Positions 21,390 to 33,734 of a DNA stretch of 64,000 nucleotides are shown in pieces. The number at the start of each line of letters is the position of its first letter. Position 1 is the first letter of the stretch. Source of the DNA: Coremacera marginata (taxonomy: Eukaryota > Arthropoda > Insecta > Diptera > Sciomyzidae); contig OU612043.1 in the NCBI GenBank assembly GCA_914767935.1, positions 8,953,812 to 9,017,811 on the forward strand. Direction: 5' to 3'. The notes under the pieces were generated by a model. The model made no database searches. It saw nothing but the letters and a program-made list of their open reading frames with translations, and was not told where the DNA came from. The translations under genes were made by a program, and so were the position numbers.

Positions 21390-23954
21390 CCAAATAATCC
21401 CATGGTCCCCATCATAATTGACCAAATCCCATGCAGTGATGCAGAAAATTTGTTAGCTAACTCTGTTCACCATACAGCCTTAACGGTTGTTTTCTCTTCT
21501 AATAAAGTTACCTTTACCCAATCTTATAATAACTCCATTGCGTACGATTATCTCAACGCCGATTACGAAAGCACAAAATGTTATCTTAATGCTCTAAACT
21601 GGAATTATATTCTTTCCAACTTCAGACGTAGATAGCGCTGTCTCTAAATTTTATCAGCACATTTTTACAGCTATCGAAAGTTATGTGCCAAAAATAAAGA
21701 AAAAGAATATGCTCTCAGAGCCATGGCTAGATAGAAATCTCAGATTTTTGAGGAATCAAAGAAATAAAATCCATAAACTTCTCAAAAACACTGATAATGT
21801 AAGCGATGAACTCAAGCTAAGGTATGACGAGCTATCAAAAGAGTTCTCTATCAAGTCAGAAGAAGCGTACAAGTTGTACACTAACCTTATCGGTGAGAAA
21901 ATCATCCAAGAACCGAAAAAATTCTTTGACTTTGTTAACTTGAAGCGTAAATCTAGCGGCTATCCATCGTCTATGTTTAAAGGTATTGTCAATTCGTCCA
22001 ATCCTCATGAAATCAGCAACTTATATGCGGATCATTTTAAGGAGGTCTTTTGTCAATCTACTACCCAATTTGAAGCCTCTTCTCCCAGCTCAAATATTGT
22101 GGTGGATAGTATAAATTTAACGCAGGAAGAGATTTCTAATGCCATAAACTGGAACTGGATTTATTTAAGGGACCTGGACCGGACCTTATTCCTACAGGCT
22201 TCCTGGTGCGATGTTTAGACCAACTACTTCTGCCGTTATACATAATTTTTAACGAATCACTGTCTTGTGGGACATTTCCTTCATATTGGAAATCATCCCA
22301 TCTAACACCAATTTACAAGAGTGGAGATAAAAGGTCTGTTGAAAATTATAGAGGCATAGCAATTTTATCAGCCATTCCAAAACTTTTTGAAAAAATTATT
22401 TGTGATAAGCTAACATGTATAATCAACCCACGTCTAAATGAGCAACAACACGGCTTCCGTAAGGGACGATCTACAACATCCAATCTCATGATCATGGTAT
22501 AGGATGTTTTAATAAATATGGAAAAAGAGCACCAAAAAAAAGCCTTCGATAGAGTTGATCACAGCATGCTAACATGTAAATTAGAAAAATTCGGTATTAA
22601 GGGACCCATACTAAGTTGGCTAAAATCATATCTCGACGGCAGATCCGAGTATGTTAAATTCCAAGGAATTTTGTCAAATTGCAGCTTCCTCAGTAGTTCC
22701 GCAAGGCAGCCACCTTGGTCCTCTTCTTTTTAACATATTTATATCAGACTTGTCAGAAGTCCTGAACGATATCCCACACCTAATGTATGCAGATGATTTA
22801 AAAATGTACTGTGCAATCAAATCAGAGATAGATGCAAATTTTTTACAGTCAAAACTGTTGTCTCTTGAGCAATGGTGCATCCAAAATAAACTGCATCTTA
22901 ATATCAATAAATGCAATGTTATTAGTTTTTCTCGTAAGAACAACATGGCACTACATACCTACCACCTCAATAGTACCGAGCTTAAAAGAGTCAATCATGT
23001 AGTGGATCTTGGAGTAGTCTTGGATTGCAAGATGCGCTTTAATTTGCACTATGACAAAATTTTGTCCAGAGCCAGCAAACAGTTTGGTTTTATAAAAAGG
23101 CGAGCAAATGAATTCAAGAATATTTGGGTCACTACATCCTTATACTGTGCGTTAGTGCGGCCAATACTTGAATATGCCTGCATAATTTGGAATCCGTCCT
23201 TTGATTCCCATAGCGAAAGAATCGAGTCTATTCAAAAGCAATTCTAACTCTACACGTTGAGAGACATGTACAACCCCCGTGATTATAATAGCCTTCCTTC
23301 ATATGAATGCAGACTCAGCCTTTTAAACTTGATGCCATTATCATCAAGAAGAACATCATTGGGCTCATGTTTCACATTCGATGTTATTAATGGTGCTATT
23401 GACAGTGAATATATTTCTAGTATGATATGTCTCAACGAACCAATAAGACGTACTAGGCATACTCGGCTGTTAACTGAATATCAGCACCAAACTACATACG
23501 CAAACAATGAACCCATCAGTCGATGCTGTAGAGAATTCAATAACGTTTCCGTAAACTTCTCACCTTCCATGTCCAAATCCTCTTTCAAGCAAGCCCTGTC
23601 TAAGTTCCTCGTTAACCAAAATTAACTCAGGCTTAAGCATGCCCTCTCTAAACTTGTTGGAAATAAGTACTTCTCTCTTTTCTTCTCCTCTTTCTAGTAT
23701 GTAAGTACCTTTTACTCTTATTTTTAATTTTCTTTCTGCCCCTCCTTTTTGACGTGTTCATGTCATTTAGGTGGGCGAAATGTGAAATCATGTCATTTAG
23801 GTGGGCGGATTACGCCCACTTCAATTCGTACATTTTCGAACACCAAAACAAGGAAAGGGGAGAAGAAATAAAAAAAAAAAAATAAATTTAAATTAAGTTA
23901 GAATAAGTAAATTGCCTTGTTTGGCCAATAAATAAATAAATAAATAATTAGTAT
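21390..23954 (+). mobile_element. 5'-truncated Jockey/CR1-like LINE
   Basis: Starts within the end of the endonuclease region and runs through the reverse transcriptase to a 3' untranslated region. The UTR holds a direct repeat CATGTCATTTAGGTGGGCG (at about 23760 and 23790) and a tail of AATA repeats at 23928-23950. The tail and 5' truncation are typical of target-primed reverse transcription. A related fragment is at 5420-5960. No target duplication was identified. Confidence 0.85.
21402..23625 (+). pseudogene. LINE reverse transcriptase, frameshifted
   Basis: The enzyme copied element RNA into DNA at a nicked chromosomal site. In order along the strand: an endonuclease tail (SYNNSIAYDYLNADYES), a basic linker (VPKIKKKNMLSEPWLDRN at 21685), RT motifs LTPIYKSGD and NYRGIAILSAIPKLFEKI (22295-22400), GFRKGRST (22450), AFDRVDH (22545), VPQGSHLGPLLFNIF (22695) and MYADDLKMY with the catalytic Asp pair (22783-22809). 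Then come LHLNINKC and the C-terminal 'LVRPILEYACIIWNP' and 'RRTSLGSCFTF' blocks. There is no RNase H domain. Breaks: frame changes near 21630, 22165 and 22690, and stops at 22500 and 23246. The YADD motif itself is intact. Confidence 0.85.
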
Positions 23955-26815
23955 AAATAAGAATTTCTTCCATGAAGCTGAAAATGTTCTTAATTTTTTG
24001 TTGTTATTTGAAGTGTCTTTTATATTGAAAATCAACAGATTGTTGATTTGGCTACAAACGCTGGTAAGAGGAAGTAAATAGTCACAAGCCTAAGCTAGAA
24101 ATCATTTTAATTCCCAAAAAAAAAACAAAAATTGAAAAATTGACCACTTGAAATTTTGGCTTGCAGGTTGCCACCCTTTGAAAAATTGCTGAAATTTTAA
24201 AAAGAAACTCATGTAAAAGGACCTGATTTAGAATTTTATAAAAATTTATTGCCTCGATTAACTGGCAAAACTTAGACACAATGACACTTGTAAGCGTGTA
24301 AAGATAAACACACATTATACAAAACAAAAGCGAAAAACAGAGGTAGCAATCTGCAAGCCAACAAAGGTGCCAACCTTCATTTTGGCGCTTATTTTGACAC
24401 CATTTTTGATGCCAATATAAAATTGCCAATCGTCAAGAATTCATGATTTTTTTTAATTATAGAAACTGTATAAAAAATCAAGACATCGCAAATATTTATC
24501 TGAAGTTGTCGACAAAAAAAAAATTCAATTTATGAGCACAGAACAAGCACACAACTTTAATTTTAAAATATTTAAAAACTAATATTTTACACTTTTTTAA
24601 GCAAACTCTGTGTTATTGTGTCTGTGCGCTCCAAAAATAGATTTAAGCGTGCAAAAGGATGCGATGTAGTTGTAGCGATTCCATGTAGTAACCTCATCAG
24701 CTGTTCAGTGTGTAGCACGCTACGCCAAAAATTATGTCCAGAATGGCGTGAGCGCTTCAGAGAACACTTGTTTATAAATTTTTACGATTTTACAAATATT
24801 GTTAATTTCGAACACTTATTTCGGTACCGACAATGTTTCCAGTATTGATTTGATATACCCGATCCTTAAAAAAAGCATCATTAATACAACTTTCAGAGCA
24901 GTGTAGTAATCAAAAGTTGAAGTTAATTCAACTTGCGCTACAACTACAGCTACGAGCCACAGACGTACTACGCATTCTGTGCGATTCCTTGCATTTAGTA
25001 CATTTCAACTTTTGACAGGTCATACTACGTACTACAAGCTACACCATTCTGGTTCCCACTTTAAAGTCACAACTACTTTTGACGTCGATGTCAGTCAGAG
25101 TTTAGGTAAGGACACTGCTAGAATGTCAAATAAAGCAGTGGTGGCAACCTGCAAACAGTGGCAAACTCTCGCTCACTAATGCTGTTATTGTTTTCCAATC
25201 TTTTTTACACTTGCACTTTTACCCTATGCAAAATGAATTATGACGTAAATTACACGCACCAAACATGCGGCCAACAAAAAAAAAAAAAAAAAATTTATAA
25301 ATAGTTGTTTTGCGTTAACAACAACTGCGAACAACTAACAATGAATTCAACACTTTTATATGTATTGTATGCCAACAACATAGTTCTTGCTGCTAGTGCT
25401 GCTGTGCTGCTGCTGCAACTGTTGCTACTTCCTAAACTAAAGCTGCTGCCTTACGTAGCGTTATAAGTTTTATTTACACAGATTCTTTCGTCGATGGCGT
25501 AAATAACCTAAATTCAGGAGAAGCAACGCATTTCTTAAAACTTTGAATTGCAAAATTTTTCTTATTTTTTTTTTTTTTTTTAACTTTTTTTGAGTTAGAG
25601 CCGGTGGCTAAAGATGCAACAACAATCTTGCCACCTAAAAGTAGCTTTATGTGTATAAAAAAATTCATGTCGAGTGGAGTGAGATGTGAATACCTGGTTA
25701 TAGTTATAAAATATAATATTTTATTAGATTTTCAAATGAAATGGTTGTTGTTTTTAATTGACAGCTAATTACAGATGCCCTAATGAGCCATCTACTAACA
25801 CTGCCTGATCACTTTATTTAAGCATCGTTAGAGCAGCAGTGCATGAAATAACTTCATTCTTAATGTGCCTGTGAGAAGGGCGCATTTTTCATTTATACCT
25901 CGCTTAACAGTTCATAAAAATCATTTTAATTGCTTGTATTTGACACCCTCTTGCAATTTTATTGCAGATAAATCTAGCAGATACTACTAGAATAGTCTAG
26001 CATCTTATATATACCAGCGGAATTGCTTTGAGTATTTTTGCATTGAAATGCATTTGAAATTGAATTGTTGTTGTTTTATTGTTTATAGCTTTGACCTCCC
26101 CAGCTGGAATCATTTTTATGCACTGTTGTAAAATTAATAATTTTTATGTGCCGCTAATGTGCTAAATTGAATTTTTAATTTTTTTTTAAGTGTTTGCTAT
26201 TTTTAAAGACAGCTGCTTGTTTGTGATATAAAAAAAAAATCATGATTTTTTTATGAATGTTTGTATTTGTATGATTAGTTTATTTAGTAGTATATTAAAT
26301 GCAGTGTTGTACAGGATGTATAATAAATGTTTGAAAAGCTTGCGAAAAATTTGCTTTTATTATTTGTAGACGATGGTCAAGATATAGTGAAAGTATTCCA
26401 GTTGACGACCGGATGAAGTGCTATTGTCTTGTTTAAAGATAAATTCGTCATGTCTTTTGGTATATTGGGAGCGTTTGACTTTCAATGCTCGGCTCAATTG
26501 CAACAATTGTTGTTGGTGACGTTCTCTAGTGCTGGTTTTATTAGGCTGGAGTAAGCTTCGATCCACTTTTTGCTTTATATTTTTGCCTTAAAAAATAAAA
26601 ATCAAAACTTACCACCAGTTATTTAGTGCTCAAAAAACAAAAATTTTTTTTAAATCAATACGAAAACATGTTCTACAATGTGAGAGGAGTCTAATGCTAC
26701 CTTCAAAACGGCGGTACAACAAGATTTTTACACTGCTTTTTTTGTTTCAAAATCTAAAAAGAATTATTATTTACAGTGTCTGAATTAATTAAAAAAAAAA
26801 AATTTTAATCCAGGG
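23955..26815. other. AT-rich intergenic stretch, no gene seen
   Basis: About 2.9 kb. It holds two oppositely oriented copies of TTGCAGGTTGCCACC (24161-24175 and 25140-25154), poly-A or poly-T tracts (25277-25291, 25566-25580) and CTGCTGCTG (25393-25423). Frames of 60-115 codons show no domain. Confidence 0.5.
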
Positions 26816-26937
26816 ATTTGAAGTCCCAGCTGACTTGAAGTGATGTGAATGCAATCAATTGCCACATAAATGAATGCGAGACTGCAATTAAATTATTAAA
26901 AATGATTGGTGATTTCAAATGTTCAAGTCAGAAGAAC

Positions 26938-27402
26938 CAAAAAAATTTTTTAAAAAAAAACAACCGACTACAAAATCACTACAAAGTAAAAAATAATTTT
27001 AAAAATACTTTTCCTTTTAATTTCTTGGTCATATTTGATAATTTATTTGAACATATTATTATATATGAAAACTTATTATCTTAATTTATTTCTTATTTGT
27101 TTTACTATCATAAATATATTAATTTCTTGATGAATACAAAAGCTTTTAAGTTTGGCGCTGATATAATCAGAATTTTAATCAGAAGCGCCAACTTCAAAGC
27201 ATTTGTATTCATCAAGAAATTAATATATTTATGATAATACAACAAATAAGAAAAAAAATAAGATAATAAGATTTTATATATAATAATATGTTTAAATAAA
27301 TTATCAAATATGACCAAGAAATTAAAAGGAAAAGTATTTTTAAAATTATTTTTTACTTTGTAGTGATTTTGTAGTCGGTTGTTTTTTTAAAAAAATTTTT
27401 TA
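26938..27402. repeat. Large palindrome, arms of about 225 bp
   Basis: The left arm runs from AACAACCGACTACAAAATC through CTTTTCCTTTTAATTTC and GATGAATACAAAAGC. The right arm repeats it in inverted order with few mismatches and ends GATTTTGTAGTCGGTTG. The centre near 27170 holds a short hairpin GGCGCTGAT...ATCAGAAGCGCC. The right arm leads directly into the tandem array that follows. Confidence 0.9.
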
Positions 27403-28745
27403 TTTCTTACTTTTTAGAGAATATGATAAATTTTCGAAAAAAGTGTATAAACAACATAAATAAAATTGTTCCGAATAAATTTGTTCTATTAAAATCTGAA
27501 AGTTTGTTGCTTTGTTGGTAGATGTCACCTGTTTTGAAATTATTATACCCATTCTTGTAACGAGTTTTATTACCCTAGTGTCAATATTATTCGAGATATA
27601 GTGTTTTTCAAATATTGCCACGCCCCTTTGTTAAATAAGCGCCCACTTTCTGGAGCGTTATTTCCAATAATTGTGCCTACCCCTGTACTTTATTTCAGTA
27701 CCCCAGCGTCAATATTAACCGCGATAGTGTTTATCTAGTATTGCCACGCCCATTTATCGAATAGCGCCTACTTTATTGACCATAATTTTTAATAATTCTG
27801 CCTACCCCTGTACTACAAGAAATTTCAGTGCCCTAGTGTCAATATTATTCGAGATACACTGTTTTTCTAATATTGCCACGCCCAGTAGTCGAAATCCGCC
27901 CACTTCTTCACCGTAATTTTTACTTATAATGCCTACCCCTATACCAAATTGCAGTACCATAGTATCAATATTATTCGAGATATACTATTTTTCTAATATT
28001 GCCACGCCCATTTGTCAAATAACGCTCATTTTGTTGACGGCAATTTGTAATAATTGTGCCTACCACTACACTAAATTTCAGTACCCTAGTGTCCATATTA
28101 TTCGAGATACAGTGTTTTTATAATATTGCCACACCCATTTGTCGAATAACGCCCACTTTATTGGCCATACTTTGTAATGGTAATGCCTACCCTTATACTA
28201 AATTGCAGTACTATAGTATCAATATTATTCGAGATATACTCTTTTTCTAATATTGCCACGCCCATTTGTCAAATAACGCCCATTTTCTTGACCGTAATTT
28301 GTATTAACTGTGTCTACCCCTACACTAAATTTCAGTACCGTAGTGTCCATATTATTCGAGATACAGCGTTTATCTAGTATTGCCACGCCCATTTGTCGAA
28401 TAACGCCCACTTTATTGACCATAATTTGTAATAATAATGCCTACCCCTATACTAAATTGCAGAACTCTAGCCTCAAAATTATTCAAGATACACTGTTTTC
28501 CTAATATTGCCACGTCCATTTGTCGAATTACGCCCATTTTCTTGCCCGTAATTTGTAATAATTGTGTCTACCCCTACACTAAATTGCAGTACCCTAGTGC
28601 CAATATTATTCGAGATACAGTAGTATCAAAAATTATGGCAATCAGGCATATGGTTTAGGAGTTATCGATGTACATACATTTAAAAAAAAAAAAAAACAGA
28701 GAAACCGACGAACTTGAGAACCTCCTCCTTTTTGAAGTCGGTTAA
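27403..28745. mobile_element. Tandem-array element with CCGACTT/AAGTCGGTT ends
   Basis: After the palindrome arm come about nine degenerate units of ~127 bp from 27560 to 28620. Each holds 'gcctacccctatactaaattgcagtaccctagtgtc', 'ATATTATTCGAGATA' and 'ttgccacgcccatttgtcgaataacgccc'. The far end reads AACCGACGAACTTGAGAACC...GAAGTCGGTTAAAAA. Frames across it (MPTPIPNCSTIVSILFEIYY and variants) are repeat translations. I cannot assign a superfamily. Confidence 0.7.
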
Positions 28746-29002
28746 AAAGAATTATGTGTTGCAATCAATTTGAACAAAATCAAAAGACTTAAAACGTGAA
28801 ATGATTGCAATATTTTACAGCTCTGATCGATATAAAGAATTTTAAATTTTTTTTTTGTATACAAGTTAAAAGTAACTCCTTGATAAGGAATGCTTTGTTC
28901 AGCAGCATAGATTATCATAGGGGTTGAAATTGTTGCTGTTATAAAATTTAAGATCAATTTTTGTTAAAGCATGTCAACAGGGTGAACAAAATATAGAAAA
29001 TA

Positions 29003-29548
29003 CCCTATAGGAACAAACTAACTTGTTTTTTTAAAAAACAACTAATAAAAAAACTAATTTAAAATAAACCAGTTTATGAACTACTTTGAATTATATTAAG
29101 GCGGCATCCACTTTAATTCTAAATAGTTTTTATTATATATGAACTAATTGAAATACTACTTAAAAACAAGTGATTGATAAACTACTTTGAATTATATTAA
29201 GGCGGCAGCTACTCTGATTTTGACATGTTTTAATTCCAAATTTTTATTAGATTACAAGTTTATATATATTTAACCATGTTATTTCATCAAATATTATTAA
29301 CTTTAGGCCATCAGTAATAGTTTTCAATTGGTTATTTTAAAGTAATTAAAAAAATAATTTAAATATAACTAATTTAACAAGTAGTTGAAAATATATGCAG
29401 ACGAAAGTCAATTGACTTATTTAGCGGACATCACCATACAAAATATGTTAGTTCTGTTCTATGGAAAAAAGTCAGAATTTCAACTAGTTGTGGTTGGCAA
29501 AAAACTACTTTATCAACTACTTTTAAATTAGTTGATTTTCCTACAGGG
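29003..29548. mobile_element. MITE of 546 bp with CCCTRTAGGAA ends, TA-flanked
   Basis: The left end is CCCTATAGGAACAAACTAAC and the right end is the inverted form of CCCTGTAGGAAAATCAACTAA, with TA on both sides (29001-29002, 29549-29550). Internally, a stretch ending ACTACTTTGAATTATATTAAGGCGGC is duplicated at about 29080 and 29184. There is no coding capacity. Confidence 0.7.
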
Positions 29549-29550
29549 TA

Positions 29551-31836
29551 ATCTTAAAGTTCAATACCAGCACAATTGGACTACTAGCACAACTAGAAAA
29601 ATGTCTTAAATGCCTTAACTAACCCTAACGTAGCATTAGTTTTTATTTTATATAGCTTCGTTAAGTCAAAAATTTGCATCACTTATTAACGTAATGCGTT
29701 TTTTTTTAATGTTATCGTTTTTTTTTTTATGATAATTGCATTATTTCATTATAATTAAAAGATTACGATATACTTTATATAACATTAGTTTCGTTCAGCT
29801 TAGTAAACATTTAGTATTTGCTTTTTAAATACGCAAATCTTTTCATGTTTAGTAAAAATGTTATTATTTGTTATACAAAATTGTCCCTAAACTAAAAAAA
29901 AACAACATTCGTTAAGTTTTTAAAAGGCAACGCGCCTTTAATTTTTATTTTAAGCCGAAAATAATTTCTTTATCCTTAATAACCGCATCATTATCACATA
30001 AAAACTTACTTATTGTAAATGTTCTGTACAAAAATAGTTGAAAACATCTCCTTTATTATATTTAGTCTTATGTCGAATTAGCTAAGCTTTAAAATAGAAT
30101 AAATTCAAAGCATAGGTTTTTCACAAGCAACTAAATGCTGCTTAACACATTCTTGGTAACTGGCCATGACTTATAAATTATAAATTATATGCCATGATTT
30201 CTACACAGATAACTTACATGTTGATGACTTTAAGATTAAAAGTAGAAAATTGGTGCCAGTAAAATTGTTTTCGTGTAGGTCACCGACTTCACAAAGTTAA
30301 GCTTTAGTAGATAAAAACTGAACTGAACTTCTTGAGCTGGCTTAAAGTGGCCTGTGACAAGCTTTTTAAATATTCTGAAATATATAAAAATATATTAATT
30401 AAAACTCTCTTTCTGCTCTGACTCTATCTCAATTTATGCATGTTTAATTATTATACATAATATTATTATACATATTAAAAATTTTAAAATAAAAAATAAA
30501 GTCAGTCACTAGGAATTCCTAATCGCTGACACTTTAATGGCTTAATTTTAGCTAGACATTAATAACATGCAGCTCATAAAAAATTCAAGAGTCTAAAGAA
30601 ATGCAACGTCTGTGATTTATTGCAATTATGTAAATGGTAAATGCTTCGCATGGTTCTCAAAATATTAATTGAATCAGGTAGAAAAAAAAAAAAAAATATT
30701 GTCTATAAATGGAAATATGTTTCACAGTCACCAATTTGAGGTTCGAATTCTGAGATTATAAAAATATTAAATTTTAGAGAAGAGAAAGTGGTGAGTCTTT
30801 GAGGAATGTTTATTTCACACAATATTATTTTATACTTATAGCTTTAAAAATCTTTTTTTTTTTTTATAAGAGTTTAAATTTTTATAGACTCATTAAAGTG
30901 CTACTAAAAATAAATTTTAAATCTGCTTAATTTTAAAATGTGGTGTTGCCTTCATTATACGCGTCATTGATATAATTTGAAAAGAATGCAGTTCAATTTT
31001 ATTCCAGTTAAATGATCCAGCTAATGATGTTATAAATGCTAGTTCAGTTGATTTTCTGCTGCTGTTAGGAAATATAATTGGGCGGCCAAAATCATTTAGT
31101 TTGGTTTAGTTTCATAAACTTAAACACCATCTTTATTAGCGTCCAGTGTTTATTTTCTTAATAATCCAACATGTTCTCGCATAAATGCTACAAATTGTTT
31201 TTTAAAAAATTTTAAATTAGGATTGACATGCTTGACATGACGACCAATGAAGTTGTTAATGGGTTCTTTGTTGTTTTATGTAGTTATATGTTTGAAAATG
31301 TTTGGAAATTTGATACATTTGCTTTTAATTTTTATTCTGATTTTGTATCAGTTTACAACTAAATGTAATAAAAAATATTATACTCTTTGTTATTTGATTA
31401 CAAACAGTTAGAGAAATAGTAGAAGACTTTTTGTTTTAAAGACATTTCATCAGGTTTTTGATGAATGGCCATTGAAATTTAAATTCAAGTTATCTTTTTT
31501 AAAATAGTCTATTAAATATATAAGGCTAAGGGAGATATTAAATTTGCGTTTGGTGTACATTTCTCTTAACATGAACCATATAAATAATAGAAGAATTTTA
31601 AATGACAAAACTATTTATTCTAATTATACTACAAAATTTATTTATTTGCCATAAAACTTCAACTTTTTGACACAACAGAGATTCGACCTATACAAATTAG
31701 AAATGTTTTATAATGCAAATTTTTACTAAAATCTATTAAAATTTGGAAATGAACGAAGATGTTACGTAAATTTCAATACTGAAACTGATAGCGTTAGAAG
31801 AGAGAGTAAAGAAAAATGGAAGCATGAGAACGTTAA
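29551..31836. other. Long AT-rich stretch, no gene seen
   Basis: About 2.3 kb of very AT-rich sequence with poly-A and poly-T tracts (29701-29730, 30683-30697, 30848-30865) and no coding or element signature that I can name. Confidence 0.5.
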
Positions 31837-31837
31837 A

Positions 31838-32138
31838 AAAAAAAAAACGAAATGGCCATTTCAGCCCTTGAAAGGACTTTGACCGAGCTTCTTATGATCA
31901 ATTGTGTTGTGTGTGTTGTGAAATGTTTAAACACAAATTATCGAGTACTGGACCTACCAGCCTTATGCCGACTCCGAACGACTATGTTCTCAAGAAGCTT
32001 TTCATGGCAGTTTTTTTACGGTGACGGCCGAACAGAAAAATTAATTCAATTGAAAAACTTTCTGTGTTAGATGGGGGATTCGAACCTGGGTTCTCTGCCA
32101 TATGAGCCACACACACTACCCCCTACGCCACGGCCGCC
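31838..32138 (-). mobile_element. tRNA-derived SINE with a LINE-like 3' half
   Basis: On the minus strand the element starts near 32138 with a tRNA-like head. The A box TGGCGTAGGGGG lies at 32130-32119 and the B box GGTTCGAATCC at 32086-32076, about 33 bp apart, as needed for an internal RNA polymerase III promoter. Downstream comes CTTGAGAACATAGTC, then GGAGTCGGCATAAGGCTGG, a phrase like the 3' ends of dipteran LINEs and SINEs as I remember them. It finishes in a T-rich tract at 31837-31848. It is not a working tRNA gene, since the acceptor arm does not pair. Confidence 0.7.
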
Positions 32139-32446
32139 ACATTTTTTTCAACGTTTTTTAATATATGATATATTTTTCATAGCTTAAAATAAGGAATCTT
32201 TATATATTTCTGGTTTTTTCTTTCAAATATATAAACCTTAAAGTTGTATATTAGATGCGAAAAATTGATCCGGAGGCCTGCACAGTATTATTTTATCTAT
32301 AATTTTTCATATCCATAGTCTGGGGTGGGGTGGGGAGTCGGACTTCATACTCAGGATCCAAACCTAAGATCAAGAGAGAACGGAAAAAAAAAACAATACA
32401 AATGAGACTTTTAAATCAAAACTCCATATTTTGCTTTTTTTGATAA
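32139..32446. other. Short spacer, no gene seen
   Basis: Contains a GGGGTGGGGTGGGG patch at 32324-32338 and otherwise AT-rich sequence. Confidence 0.4.
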
Positions 32447-33370
32447 TCTATACTATTAATAAATCTGTAGCCACTTTTTATGTTCACTCATCACGTTTAA
32501 ACGACAACTCAGATTTTTATAAAATTTTGTACACATATTTATAGGTCAGCAGAGAGTGCAATAGGATACTTTATTTTAACCCATTAACAACCAATGTTAC
32601 TATATGGAAACATATGCGTCTCGAATTTTCATTAAATACTGCATAATATTTCAAAAGTTTTAGTGCCAGTTTTTTAAAAAAAGTAAAATTAGCATGCAAT
32701 AATAACTTATTTCTGCTCAATGGCATACATACTTTTCACCAAAATGTTGCTTCAAGTCTAAAAATGTCTGTTTTTTATGGTTTTCTTTCGGCCCTAATGG
32801 ATTAAATTGCACTTCGGTTAAACGAGAACAAAATCAATAAACGCTTTTAAATTTCCTTCAATTTGATACTAAAATCATGTATGTCGTTTGAAAACTGTGA
32901 AAAATTTTAGTACCAGATCTTTTTAGTATTAATTATAAGCTGAGAATGAGAGAAAAACGACTTGAAATTCACACTTTTAGCTTTGAAGGCAAATATTTCA
33001 GTCAGTTTGCAATGGATTTCAATAATTTTTTTTGAAAAATGTTGTTTGTTAAAATATCCTTCAAACATAAGTTGAAATTTTTACTAAACCAAAGTATTAA
33101 TATTTTTAAAAATTTTTTTAAAAAATGTTAAAAAATTTTTAGTTTAAGCCAAAAAATTGGATAAAAGTTGTTTTTGTTGTAAAAAAAATTAAATCCAAAA
33201 TTTAGGTTTTCGATTTCCTATCAGATGATATAACAATCTTAAGGTTAATAATTTGTAGTATTACTTAAACAATAAAAAATCGTTTTGGTAGCGAAAAATC
33301 AAGCCTACCCACTATCAATTTTTGAATGAAAACTTTTTGAAAACCCGGCGAAGCGGCGGGTTTAAGCTAG
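32447..33370 (+). mobile_element. Helitron-like non-autonomous element, 924 bp
   Basis: Starts TCTATACTATTAATAAATCTG after an A. Ends with a strong hairpin, AAACCCGGCGAAGCGGCGGGTTT, then AAGCTAG and a T. A 5' TC, a hairpin a few bases before a 3' CTAG, and insertion between A and T without target duplication are Helitron features. No Rep/helicase protein is encoded. A truncated copy in the other orientation is at 38613-38972. Confidence 0.8.
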
Positions 33371-33734
33371 TAAAAAATATACTTGATGAAGAAAAATTTA
33401 TCATATACAACGCACATTAAAAAAAAAAAATATGTGTGTGGCCGCCACGCACGGTAGAAGTGAAACTTTTACCTAAAAATGGAATTTATGGAAGGATTGC
33501 TAATTTATTTTATTAACATTCCCTCCTTCAGTGCAACCAAATTGTTAAAAAGCAGTCTGCCTTCATACCAGTATTAGTTCTAGAACTGTCTTTTTTTTCA
33601 TAAAGCCAACTAGTATTTTCAACATGGCGATATCATGGAAAATATCAATTATCTCTTTTGTTTATGTACAGTTACGGAAAAGTTCAATATTCACGCACAG
33701 AATTGTCAAGTGACACAGTTATCTATCAAGAGGA
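33371..33734. other. AT-rich spacer
   Basis: Holds a poly-A tract and TGTGTGTGGCCGCCACGC near 33431; nothing else recognisable. Confidence 0.4.

Noticed and set aside
27929..28658. Series of overlapping ~65-codon frames with similar peptides (MPTPIPNCSTIVSILFEIYY and variants)
   Set aside because: They are translations of the ~127-bp tandem units and shift frame from unit to unit.
32070..32140. tRNA gene
   Set aside because: A and B boxes are present but the acceptor stem does not pair and the sequence continues into a SINE body.
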